64,000 bases of DNA from Epithemia pelagica (Eukaryota; Bacillariophyta; Bacillariophyceae; Surirellales; Surirellaceae), in assembly GCA_946965045.2 (NCBI GenBank), contig OX337239.1, forward strand, positions 1,736,001 through 1,800,000, given 5' to 3'. The notes beneath the pieces are model-generated. The model did not search any database, was not told the origin of the DNA, and saw only the letters and a list, made by a program, of their open reading frames with translations. The first letter of the stretch is position 1, and every line of letters starts with the position of its first letter. Shown here piece after piece: positions 1 to 9,039 of this stretch. A program made the translations under genes and the position numbers.

Positions 1-834
1 GACATGTATCTGGATGGTTACCATTACGGCACCCCCTCGGCATCGGCACCAGTTCTACATATTATGGACAATATGGAACATGAGTCAACAACTGCGCATT
101 TGGTGCAGCATGTAGCAAGTGAATTGGGAATCAGCCAAGACCTTAAGGTCATTGTGGCAGACTGTTTCTCATTCGACCTGAGAGAAACCGTGGACAAAGG
201 GCTCCAGCATTCTCGTAACACTACTTACGACTTCATTTGGCTGGATGGAATCACAACTGACGAAAGGTTTCCAGCCCTCTTTGACAAATATTGGAGACAT
301 CATCTCGATTTGGGTGGATATATCGCGGTTCACTCCACTTTAACCAACACTGTTACTCGCAGATGGATGAACGATTTGATTTCCAGAATGGATCGTCGAT
401 CCAAAATGGAACTGGCACGTTTTGAAATCATGCCTTCCAACCCCGGCACCAATATGGATGAACTGGCAACCTTGGTCCGCGCAGCACTTGGAGAAGATGA
501 GAACGCTCAATTTGAATGGCTGAATGAAGAATATCAGGTTCTTGACATTGGTTTTGGTATTCAAAAGCTTGTCCTCTTAGCTTTGGTGGACACAGTTGAC
601 ACTGCTTCGAGCGCGGCTGAAAGATTAGAAATGAGCAGTGGTCAAAGCGAATTGATTTCCAGTGTGGAAGTATCATGCGAGGACTCGACGAATATCTCGT
701 CACCAGAATATCATACGTCGTATCTTCACTATTGCAGTTTTCTGGAGCCACACAAGCGGTTCCAAAATTCATTTACTATCTTTCAAAAACGCAGTGCAAC
801 ATATCATGAACCGGTTCACAGCTGGAGCCCGTAA
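1..834 (+). CDS. Methyltransferase-like protein, 3' part (5' end outside window)
   Basis: The frame is open from base 1, with an ATG at base 4, and ends at TAA 832-834, giving about 277 residues. The segment YDFIWLDG (near residue 76), followed about 25 residues later by LGGYIAVHS, resembles the late strands of class I SAM-dependent methyltransferases of the Methyltransf_24 type, where an acidic residue after a hydrophobic strand precedes a GG(x)hhhxHD-like turn. The C-terminal NSFTIFQKR also fits the last strand of such folds. The Gly-rich SAM-binding motif I is not in the window, so the N-terminal part of the domain probably lies upstream and the ATG at base 4 is probably internal. The substrate cannot be read from the sequence. 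The last 60 residues are Ser/Glu-rich and likely disordered. Confidence 0.55.
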   Translation, partial: DMYLDGYHYGTPSASAPVLHIMDNMEHESTTAHLVQHVASELGISQDLKVIVADCFSFDLRETVDKGLQHSRNTTYDFIWLDGITTDERFPALFDKYWRHHLDLGGYIAVHSTLTNTVTRRWMNDLISRMDRRSKMELARFEIMPSNPGTNMDELATLVRAALGEDENAQFEWLNEEYQVLDIGFGIQKLVLLALVDTVDTASSAAERLEMSSGQSELISSVEVSCEDSTNISSPEYHTSYLHYCSFLEPHKRFQNSFTIFQKRSATYHEPVHSWSP

Positions 835-921
835 AGATGTCAGATGTCAGGAGCAACGAGGAACTACCCAACGAATAAACTATGCGCCGTGGTGGCCAAT
901 CATGGAACCTTGGCAGTCAAG

Positions 922-1371
922 TTACTTGCAACACTCCAGCATAATTCCCTGACTTGTGGGGCAGCAAAGCCCCTCCAACTTGCTACATTTGGAGAAGAGA
1001 GCACAGTTGTTGTATGTGAGATCCGTACTTTCGTCCGCGGATGTTTCGGATGAAGTTTCCGACGCAGGCGCCGGCGCGGGGTTGGCAACCGTGTGCCAGC
1101 TGGGATTGCTATTCCCATGTCCAGGATAGAGGTCACCAAAGTCACGTGTGAGGAAATAGGCGGCGGCTCCCACGATGGCAATAGCAATTACAATAGGTAC
1201 GCCCAACAGCAATAGCTTGCGATTCTTTTCTTGACGGCTCAAGGATGACCATTTTCCAGCTGGTAGGAATCTTAGACTGTCTTCGTTGAATCCTGCCGCA
1301 TTATTCGATTTCTGATGCTCTTCGACATCATAGTTGCTGGTGTTGCCCCCTGTCGCACCGTAGTTCTTCAT
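922..1371 (-). CDS. Small single-pass membrane protein with Cys-rich CCPT tail
   Basis: Protein of 149 residues from an ATG at 1371. A polar N-terminal half of about 50 residues is followed by a basic stretch (RQEKNRK) and one hydrophobic segment of about 20 residues (LLLGVPIVIAIAIVGAAAYF). A Pro/Ala/Ser/Thr linker then leads to a terminal cysteine module: NC-x5-C-x6-CCPT-x8-CC. No cleavable signal peptide is seen, so the C-terminal module is probably displayed outside the cytosol by a signal-anchor topology (inference). From general knowledge, similar C...C...CCPT...CC modules occur at the ends of many secreted diatom proteins; their function is not established. The gene sits about 130 bp from the TIR element that starts at 1502. 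Confidence 0.6.
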   Translation of the reverse strand: MKNYGATGGNTSNYDVEEHQKSNNAAGFNEDSLRFLPAGKWSSLSRQEKNRKLLLLGVPIVIAIAIVGAAAYFLTRDFGDLYPGHGNSNPSWHTVANPAPAPASETSSETSADESTDLTYNNCALFSKCSKLEGLCCPTSQGIMLECCK

Positions 1372-1501
1372 TGTCGATGTTCTTTGAATGTTGCGTTTGT
1401 GAAAATATTGAGGATGACGACGACAACAACGACGACAAGAGAAAAATGACAGTCATTCGCTGACGTATGACTTATGACTTAGGAGTAGATAGAGCACATC
1501 T
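1372..1501. other. Short spacer before the repeat island
   Basis: Contains a GAC/AAC-rich stretch (about 1415-1450) upstream of the minus-strand membrane-protein gene. No further gene is visible. Confidence 0.5.
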
Positions 1502-2119
1502 GGAACACGCGAAACTATGTCGGCTATGACCTCACGCGCCCTATGCTAGCAGACAAGGCAGCATTGTAGCTTAGTACTAGCTAAACAGCTCTAGTCCTTG
1601 TTGTTTTGGCGTTTGTCTCTTTTTCAAAAACCCGGGGCAATAAAAACGGTGCTCCCGGTATTAAGCCTCATGACACACACATGATGAAATTTTTGTCATG
1701 TAATTTCCTACTTATCAATCATTATCTTAGCCTGACGAAGAATGTGGTGTACACTACATAACTTCTCAGTCTTGTGAGCCATCGGTAAATAAGGACTAGA
1801 TAGCTGCTCGCCACAATCGGCAATAATATTCTTGAATAGCCCAATTCTCATTATTTGGTCTATTTTACAGTACATTCTAGTACAACATTAGTGCAAAAGT
1901 ACGAGTCGTGCTTCGGTGCTCCCACTCCCACGGGATGGTTCTCGCAAACCACACAAAATGAAGCGGACAAGATGAAGCGGACAAGACGACAAGCGGACAA
2001 GAAGACAAGAAGACAAGACGACAAGCGGACAAGCGGACAAGAAGACAAGAAGACAAGACGACAAGCGGACAAGACGACAAGCGGACAAAACGACAAGCGG
2101 ACAAAACGACAATCAAACA
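1502..2119 (+). mobile_element. TIR element, copy 1 (one terminus missing)
   Basis: Begins with the same 44-bp terminus found at both ends of the complete copy at 2970-3637 and runs in inverted orientation to it. The two copies match almost throughout: a unique part (about 1546-1950) is followed by a tandem array of an 8-bp unit, GACAAGNN, at about 1960-2105. Copy 1 stops matching at 2119, after AATCAAACA. The second 44-bp terminus is absent, and phosphotransferase-like coding sequence follows directly. No transposase is encoded, so this is a non-autonomous (MITE-like) element. Frames through the array are open only because the 8-bp unit contains no stop. Confidence 0.7.
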
Positions 2120-2717
2120 AAGCTTCGGCCGCCTTGTGCACAATTCTCTCATCTACTTCCCCATCGATAAACTGATTGGCCCATTGTTCTTCCGTGTTGG
2201 TTGCCCACTCGGCCAACAATAACTTGGCATCACCCTCCACATCCAAAACGCAATAGGACGAGACAACTGGAAATGGAGTGGCGTCTGCTTCGCTGCCAAT
2301 TCGATCGAGCTTTTGTAAGGTTTCGAATTCACTCACGGCACGTTCAATGTCAAACTCAAAGTTGTGATCCTTGTCCCATATGGCGTGTGGGAGATACAGC
2401 TTGGTATGAATGGCAAGGTCGTCCACTGCATCTTCCTCCTGTTTCTCTCCTTCCTTGGTACCATCAGTCTTCGAGACAAACACTTTGAAGGAATAATTGG
2501 TTTTCCCACCGGCGATCAATTCCGCTTGCAGTGTTCCACTCCCCGATTCGACCAAGTGTGCCAAACGACCCAAATCACCCAACTCTTCTTTTTCGTTGGA
2601 CTGTACGATGGAGTTGCATTTGGATCGAACGGCATTCAAGACCACCGCCTTTTTCTCTTCTTCATCTTCCACCACATTTTGCACTTGGGCAAACTCGGAT
2701 TGCAAGGCATCCCTCAT
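2120..2717 (-). pseudogene. Phosphotransferase-like (APH/choline-kinase fold) N-lobe, truncated by the element
   Basis: An ATG at 2717 opens a frame whose first 198 or so residues read as an ordinary protein. A helical N-terminus is followed by a Gly-containing loop (AGGKTNYSFKV), a later strand, an Asp/Glu helix (DIERAVSEFETLQKL) and a hinge-like strand (KLLLAEWA), in the order seen in the N-lobe of aminoglycoside-phosphotransferase/choline-kinase-fold proteins. At about 2120 the frame passes into copy 1 of the TIR element and continues as repeat-encoded Cys/Leu/Val-rich sequence to a stop at 1860. The C-lobe with the HxD catalytic loop and metal-binding Asp is absent and was not found in the window. 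A truncated, probably inactive gene is the simplest reading. The kinase assignment rests on pattern only. Confidence 0.55.
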
Positions 2718-2969
2718 TTTGCCTAGAAAAATGTGTTGTTGTATCAGTGGTAAGAATCGAAAACAGTTTTTGTTGTTTGAATTGCTTTGTAATGTCGGTT
2801 CTTGACGAGAGCCTGATCGACGCTATTATTGTTGTTGTTCTCTCGGTTACCGTCGTCGTTGTGTCGTTGTCACACACAGTCAACAAGATATCTTGATTTT
2901 TCAAGAGTGATCAGTGGTCATTTCCACAAAGGTCAAAGGACATTGTGAGAGTCTCGTTGTGTGTCTTCC

Positions 2970-3637
2970 GGAACACGCGAAACTATGTCGGCTATGACCT
3001 CACGCGCCCTATGTTTGATTGTCGTTTTCTCCGCTTGTCGTTTTGTCCGCTTGTCGTCTTGTCCGCTTGTCGTCTTGTCGTCTTGTCTTCTTGTCTTCTT
3101 GTCCGCTTGTCGTCTTGTCTTCTTGTCCGCTTGTCGTCTTGTCCGCTTCATCTTGTCCGCTTGTCGTCTTGTCCGCTTCATTTTGTGTGGTTTGCGAGAA
3201 CCATCCCGTGGGAGTGGGAGCACCGAAGCACGACTCGTACTTTTGCACTAATGTTGTACTAGAATGTACTGTAAAATAGACCAAATAATGAGAATTGGGC
3301 TATTCAAGAATATTATTGCCGATTGTGGCGAGCAGCTATCTAGTCCTTATTTACCGATGGCTCACAAGACTGAGAAGTTATGTAGTGTACACCACATTCT
3401 TCGTCAGGCTAAGCTAATGATTGATAAGTAGGAAATTACATGACAAAAATTTCATCATGTGTGTGTCATGAGGCTAAATACCGGGAGCACCGTTTTTATT
3501 GCCCCGGGTTTTTGAAAAAGAGACAATCGCCAAAACGACAAGAACTAGAGCTGTTTAGCTAGTACTAAGCTACAATGCTGCCTTGTCTGCTAGCATAGGG
3601 CGCGTGAGGTCGTAGCCGACATAGTTTCGCGTGTTCC
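2970..3637 (-). mobile_element. TIR element, copy 2 (complete, 668 bp)
   Basis: Bounded by 44-bp terminal inverted repeats, 2970-3013 and 3594-3637, which match at 43 of 44 positions and start GGAACACGCG. The interior, inverted relative to copy 1, has the 8-bp-unit array at about 3014-3185 and the unique part at about 3190-3593. I could not see a convincing target-site duplication at the flanks. No transposase gene is present. The near identity of the two copies suggests recent activity or gene conversion. Confidence 0.75.
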
Positions 3638-3823
3638 TGGGATTGGGATTTGGGATGCTGCTACCATAGCTGAAGCTCTAGCTAGAGAGGTAGCTACATT
3701 CTCTAGAGAGGTAGGAGTAGCTACGCTAGCTACCCTAGTAGCTACTAGAGGTACGAGTAAACTATTGTACCTTGCACATTGCACATGATGAGTGTGGCAT
3801 TTGGCATTGGCATTGGGGCTCTC
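3638..3823. repeat. AGCTA/CTAG-rich degenerate repeat tract
   Basis: Bases about 3665-3755 are built from overlapping AGCTAG, GTAGCTAC and TCTAGAGAGGTAG words. Similar CTACCTAGGTAG-type words recur at 4260-4410. No coding potential is evident. Confidence 0.5.
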
Positions 3824-4255
3824 CCGTAATTTGCGCATTCCTGTCCCCCCTAAAGTCCTGTCCCCCCACTCCCCTTAAACGTACATGGCCCCCTAACTTT
3901 TTATCTGTAGGTTCTTTCTGGGCTTATTGGTTACCCCCACATTCCTCACGTTCCGAGCTTTCTATCGCACTGCCTGACATTACATGGGAGTGAATCAAAG
4001 AGGAGAAACAAGAGATAAAGCATGATGGGTATTATGATTAGGGTTAAGGCTACGCATTGAAGCATGGTCTTTCCCCTGACTGGAATTGTGCGACCAAACC
4101 TTATCTACAATCCCGAGGTTGAAAATTAATTTACTAGGAAATTAATTGTATTGTGTGAATGGAATCTTAAGAAAAATTATCAAAAATTGCGTAGTCCTGT
4201 CCCCCTCCTCTTAATTTTTGTACATTCCGGGGGGACAGGAATCCGCAAATTACGG
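3824..4255. mobile_element. Second TIR element, about 432 bp
   Basis: The segments 3824-3850 and 4229-4255 are inverted repeats of 27 bp with one mismatch, beginning CCGTAATTTGCG and ending in a run of C. The word TCCTGTCCCCC is repeated just inside both ends (about 3859 and 4195). The interior (3890-4180) has no open gene. Size, paired termini and lack of coding sequence fit a MITE-like element. No clear target-site duplication was seen. Confidence 0.6.
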
Positions 4256-4745
4256 TAGGTTCTCTACCTAGGTAGACGCATGACGCATGACGGTTGTTTG
4301 AGCTACAATCTACAATATAGGAGTAGCAGATAGCACGCGCAAAGATACGACCAACGAGCAAACTACCTAGGTAGCTCTCTAGTAGGAGTAGAAGTACTAC
4401 TACTCCCTCTAAAGTCGAGTAATACTTTTGAGATATCAGCAATCTGTACACCGTCGTAGACCGTAGAGATAGAAAGTAGAGAGACCACGGGATCAACGAT
4501 CAAGCCCAATAAGCACAGACGAGAACAAGAAACACAAGAACCAAGAACAGAGGTTAGCCCTGCAACTTCCGGTAAAGGACTCAAAACGTACAAAATCTTT
4601 CTACTTCTCAGAGTATCGTCACGATAAAACAACCGTTTCCATATTGCGTTATCACACACCAATAGCTCTGATATGATCATATTAGATACAGATTCTTTCG
4701 ATATGAGGCATGCATCCCGAGTCACGGATGTCGGGGGACATTGTA
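4256..4745. other. Intergenic, CTACCTAGGTAG palindromes
   Basis: The 12-bp palindrome CTACCTAGGTAG occurs twice (about 4263 and 4364), next to AGTAGGAGTAG/CTACTACTCC words that can pair with one another. The open frames here do not read as protein. Confidence 0.45.
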
Positions 4746-5042
4746 GATGTCTTTTGATGTCTTTTGATGTCGTTTGATGTCTTTTGATGTCGTTTGATGT
4801 CGTTTGTTTTTATATCGCCAAAAGAAGCTCTACTCTCCAGCAGTTGGTATTCTTCAACAGAAAACACACGACTGATTGACGGTAGGCCCATTGCTGCATC
4901 AACTGAATGAGAACCGCTTGATTTTGACTCAAACCATGTTTCCGCGCGAGCCCGAAACGACATCAAACGACATCAAACGACATCAAACAACATCAAACGA
5001 CATCCCTCACGACATCAAACGACATCCCTCACGACATTCCCG
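4746..5042. repeat. Facing arrays of a 10-bp unit, possible TIR element
   Basis: Six units of GATGTC(G/T)TTT occupy 4746-4805. The inverse unit AAACGACATC is repeated from 4955 to 5026, with 12-bp CCTCACGACATC interruptions, ending near 5042. The two arrays face each other across about 150 bp of unique sequence, so the ends could fold together. This is the third inverted-repeat structure in 3.5 kb. No transposase is present. Confidence 0.6.
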
Positions 5043-5971
5043 TTTGTTCCATACTAGAGATTGGGAAACCATACTCTATGGTTTCATAATACGTATTTTG
5101 TATTAATATCGATCCTTTGTCGAAGAAGTTCTTGGTCTTGTCCTCTGGGTATTGCTAGCGGATATGGGACTCACGGGTAGTCACCGGAAGTTGCTGGAGG
5201 AAAACGGTTGTCTCCTAAACTCCTAAAATCCCAAACGTTTTGGACGATCGAAGCCTGATCCAGGAAAAAGCAGTCGATTATCGTAAAAAAGAGTCCTTAT
5301 CATGCTAGACTAAAGTCATAATTTGTCTGAACGCCATGCGATTTGGTGATTTCTGATCGGGTAAAAAAAGGATTTTGGGATTTTGGGATTAACCGTTTTA
5401 ACTGCCACCAACCACCAACCACCAACCACAAACCACAACCCAAGGCAGACATTGGCATTTGGCCACATCTCATCTTCTCTGAAAGAAAAATTTGGCACAC
5501 GTCAGCCGACAGGCATTTTACTATTGTAGAGCGGTCCATCCGGATGTTCTGCCTAAATGGATCTTTTTCCAACAAGAAACTAGTTGCTAGGGTGTGGTCC
5601 CCGTAGCCTTTTTTTCTAGCACTGACAGCAAAGTTTGACGTTGGTGGTTGGTGGGAGGTGCTGCTTCCGCCTCCTGCTGCATAACACAGGGTCCGGGGGT
5701 TGTGTGCGACTTGCGACTATTGGACCACGTACGACCGAGATACGAGAGTACATACGACATACGAGCTCTCATGTCTGCAAACAAAATGCACAGTTGAAGC
5801 GATTTTTGTAGATGCACCGAGTACCGAGTTCCCACCAATTCTCTCGCTGATTGCCCGGTGCGTTCATTTTCTCTTGTCTTTCCAAAAGACGAAAGGTCCA
5901 ATTGTTATAGACCGTAAAACAACAGTTAGAACAAAAAGAATCTCAAAGTTGCTTCCACACCCTCGAGACAT
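5043..5971. other. Intergenic, no gene recognised
   Basis: Contains a short ACCAACC/ACCACAA simple repeat (about 5403-5440) and several short frames that lack protein-like composition. It precedes the acidic hypothetical gene. Confidence 0.4.
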
Positions 5972-6559
5972 ATGGTCCATCAGTGCCAAACCATGATGCC
6001 AAACGCTTCCGTCGTTGCCACTCCAAGTACATCATCAGTCGAGGGAACCACACTTCCTCTAAGGACCGCATTCACTGCTGGACCAAAACGAAAAACATCG
6101 TCTCCCGCATTTGCCATTGTGGACACGCCTCCAGAAGGTCAAATTGTACGGGAACCAACCAGTTTGTCTTCGCTCCTCAGTTCAAACAAGAAGGCCAAGA
6201 CACTGCGCGACTCGCTGGACAAGAGTCCCCTATTGGATTGGAATAGTGAGAAAGACGACGATGATGAAGAAGAAGAGGAGGTTAAGTGGGCCTTGTCCTC
6301 CGAAGATGCGCCATTACCGTTGCTTCCCGAAAGTCTCGATGAAGAAGATGAACGGGATCACCTCAGTATGGTCCTGGATCGCCAACGACAAGCAAGGAGC
6401 AGCTCACTCGTGATAACACAGCCTTCATGGTCGGTGTTTGAACCTATTCACCTGCTTTCTGAATCATCAAGGGTCCTATCTCTAAGACCGAGCCGCAAAC
6501 CTCTTCCATTGAGTATTCTGTTACAAGGCGATTTCCTTACCGAGGTGGACTTCCGCTAA
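5972..6559 (+). CDS. Acidic hypothetical protein
   Basis: Uninterrupted frame of 195 residues from ATG 5972; ATGs at 5993 and 5996 would give 188 or 187 residues. No family was recognised. The N-terminal third is Ser/Thr/Pro-rich with basic patches (AGPKRK, NKKAKT) that could act as nuclear-localisation signals. The middle holds an acidic run of Asp/Glu (about residues 93-103), and the end is more hydrophobic (PLPLSILLQ). Composition suggests a disordered nuclear protein, but no domain supports a function. The gene stands alone between the repeat island and CCB1. Confidence 0.45.
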   Translation: MVHQCQTMMPNASVVATPSTSSVEGTTLPLRTAFTAGPKRKTSSPAFAIVDTPPEGQIVREPTSLSSLLSSNKKAKTLRDSLDKSPLLDWNSEKDDDDEEEEEVKWALSSEDAPLPLLPESLDEEDERDHLSMVLDRQRQARSSSLVITQPSWSVFEPIHLLSESSRVLSLRPSRKPLPLSILLQGDFLTEVDFR

Positions 6560-7337
6560 GCCATGCCAGTTCTAGGCTATGAGAACAAAAGAGTTTACCC
6601 TCCTTCTCCTGATTCGTTGCCACCAAGGCAGCTGTCAAGAATCTTCATTGTGGGGACAAGAAACTTGGTATGGAAAAGAAACTTGGTATTGTGATGGAAC
6701 TTCTCGGTATTGGGCGATAAGAGAGGCACACCATTGGACTATCAAGTCACATGTGTCGTGGACCTTATTTAGAAAAGCTACTAGGTACTCCTAGTGTCGT
6801 AACCGCACTTAAGATTTCAATAGAATCACGTTTGAACCTCAAGAGTCTCGCAAACTATATATTGAGGGGGGATGCAAGCTTCTTGTAGCTCTCTAGCCGA
6901 GTTCATGGCGGAGCTCTGTTCATGGACACAGTATTCGACCATTGCCGTGATAAGCACCAACAACACAACTACCACATACCAAGCACTGTTACATCGGCGA
7001 GGCAGGTGGATACAAACACTGGATATTGCAAGCAAAAGAGCACCGTGTACGTGTATATTCCGAAGAGTCAACGCATGACGACAACGACGAAATCGATAAA
7101 CAAAACAACTCTATCTAACTTCTGTCAATGAGAGAGAGTGTGTGTATCATACTTGCATGGTCCTGCACATACGATCACATGATGCTCTCGTACGTTCACT
7201 GCTTGTTTGGTTCATACAAGGTCACTGTGTGAGAACTTTGCCTACCTAGCCATCATCAGTCGGTCCCGATCCAGTGTCTGACGATATGCCCCGTTCCACT
7301 ATTCCTGACACATGTACACAACTACTGCGTCATGTCC
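6560..7337. other. Intergenic, no gene recognised
   Basis: Convergent gap between the acidic hypothetical gene and CCB1. A 17-bp imperfect direct repeat with AGAAACTTGGTAT lies near 6659-6690. Short frames on both strands look like noise. Confidence 0.4.
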
Positions 7338-8450
7338 TTACTCCAAAAGTCCCGGGATTTGGACCATGCCCTTTTCCTTCCATTCCAGTGTACGCCACAT
7401 ACGTTCCAACTCTTCTTCAGATCCCTGTACTTCAATTTCATTTTCAGTCTCTTCGGGGTTGGTCGAGAGCCGCACCGAGCAGTCATCTACACGGTCTCCA
7501 CTTCTCCAATAGTACACACCAGCATAAGGACTCAACAAGGCCAACCAGAACCAATTGGGCTTGCCAATCACGGGAAGGACCAAATCGTTGAATTGAATGT
7601 CCAATACCAAGCCAAGAGAAAGCATTCCCAAGGCTGTACAAAAGACCAAAAAGAAGGCTTGGGACAAACTACGTTGAATCACACCACGAAAGGTAATGGT
7701 GCTGCCAGCCTCTACCACATCGTAATTGTTTGCTTTCATGTCTATGAGCGCAAAGCCGTAAATGAGAAACATGGCACGTTGAGATACAGCAAGAACAGAG
7801 AGAAGGGAGAGAGGGAGAAAGCATGATCAGAGAAAAGCCAAACATTGTCACAGATGATGACACACAACTCCGATACCCCTATTACATCGCCCAACTCTCA
7901 GTTTCTCCACGATGAGAATACTGAAAAAGAAACACTTACACGCCATGATTTCTCCAGCCTGTTGTCGCAAACTTTTGCCATTTTCCACATTTTCACCTGG
8001 TGAAACATAGGTGATTCGTTTCATTTTGGCTTTTGTACTTCTCTTAATCGTACTCCATAATCCAGGAAAACTGAGGACGTAAAGACCCAAAATGGTATAG
8101 TAGCTTGCCTTGCTATAGCTCACGCCTCCTGCTTCCGGTGGAGCTAGAGGCGTCACATCCAAAGACGTCGACACGGCCACATCCGAGGCATCGGCCAGCC
8201 ATGCAAGAAAGGGTGAAGACGATGAGACTGTCGAGGCCAACTCATGGGATGCATCCACCACGGAATCCAAACCCAGATCGTTCAAGGGAAGCATGGCCCT
8301 TTGCATGTCGGTCCCTGTGCGTCGATACTCGTAGCGGGTGCGAAATTGTGGTGCCTGTCGTGGCGAACAAGAGGATGCACCATGCTTCAGTGGGCCAAAT
8401 GCCCATGTTCTGGAAATGGTCACCAAGCCGAGAAATAGCAATTTCCACAT
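7338..8450 (-). CDS. CCB1: CCB1-like cytochrome b6f cofactor-assembly protein, plastid
   Basis: Two exons on the minus strand: 8450-7940 and 7741-7338, with a 198-bp intron carrying GTAAGT and TCATAG ends. The join gives 304 residues and restores MAYMKANNYDVVEAG across the junction. The N-terminus is a signal peptide ending TWA, followed by FGP, the diatom bipartite plastid-targeting pattern. The mature part has two hydrophobic pairs (YYTILGLYVLSFPGLWS; AFFLVFCTALGMLSLGLVL with FWLALLSPYAGVYY) and a soluble Glu-rich C-terminus (VQGSEEELERMWRTL). This order matches the CCB1/DUF3529 family (cofactor assembly of complex C subunit B), needed for covalent haem c-i attachment to cytochrome b6. The family call is from recalled pattern, not a search. 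Confidence 0.72.
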
Positions 8451-9039
8451 TGTTGCTTCGCTTTCGGTCGTTCTACTAGGACAAAGAAGAAGGCGCTGAG
8501 GCCAATGCTTGGTGGAGTCAATTCAATGGCACCTGAGAGTGGCGAGATACTGAAGATGACAATCGGATGCAGAGAGTGATGGATGTGAATGTGAGTGCGT
8601 TGGTCCTTCGTCAATCCAGGTGCTCGGCACTCATAACGTCCCCTAGTTTTTCTAAATAGAAGTGAACTTTTGAGCTCTGGGTTGTTGTCCTTGTCATGGG
8701 ACTGGAGACAAGTCAATCACGAGTTCCCTCCACCCCTAATTCACAACTAAGCGGTTCATCACCATATATTATTAAAGAGAGACTTGTTTTTCTAAACTCC
8801 TTAGACGTCAGGTAGTGGTTCCGACGGGACGGCCAAAATCGAAATCCGCCCACAGCAACAATGGCAAAACGCCGGTCATCGGAGGGTATTTCATGAAATC
8901 ATGACCAGTAGTGCGACGGTATCCTTCGCGTGTGTGAAAAGCAGATAAGGAGAAACGTAGCTGTGGTGGTCGTTTGAGGGAGTCTTTGTAGTATCGTTTG
9001 TTTCCATCGCTCTCATACAATCCACAACCAACAAGGGCA
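8451..9039. other. Divergent intergenic region between CCB1 and the 2OG oxygenase
   Basis: Probably carries both promoters. A long minus-strand frame (9383-8808) overlaps the oxygenase exon antisense and has no protein-like features. No specific motif can be supported. Confidence 0.4.

Noticed and set aside
1860-2112. Cys/Leu/Val-rich C-terminus of the 285-codon frame and sister frames
   Set aside because: Encoded by the 8-bp-unit array and unique part of the TIR element.
2945-3284. Several 86-105-codon frames on both strands
   Set aside because: They come from the array in the complete TIR element; all three frames are open because of the period-8 repeat.
4746-5042. CRISPR-like array of short repeats
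   Set aside because: 10-bp units are adjacent with no spacers and are inverted across a gap; this is a simple-repeat TIR structure in a eukaryotic genome.
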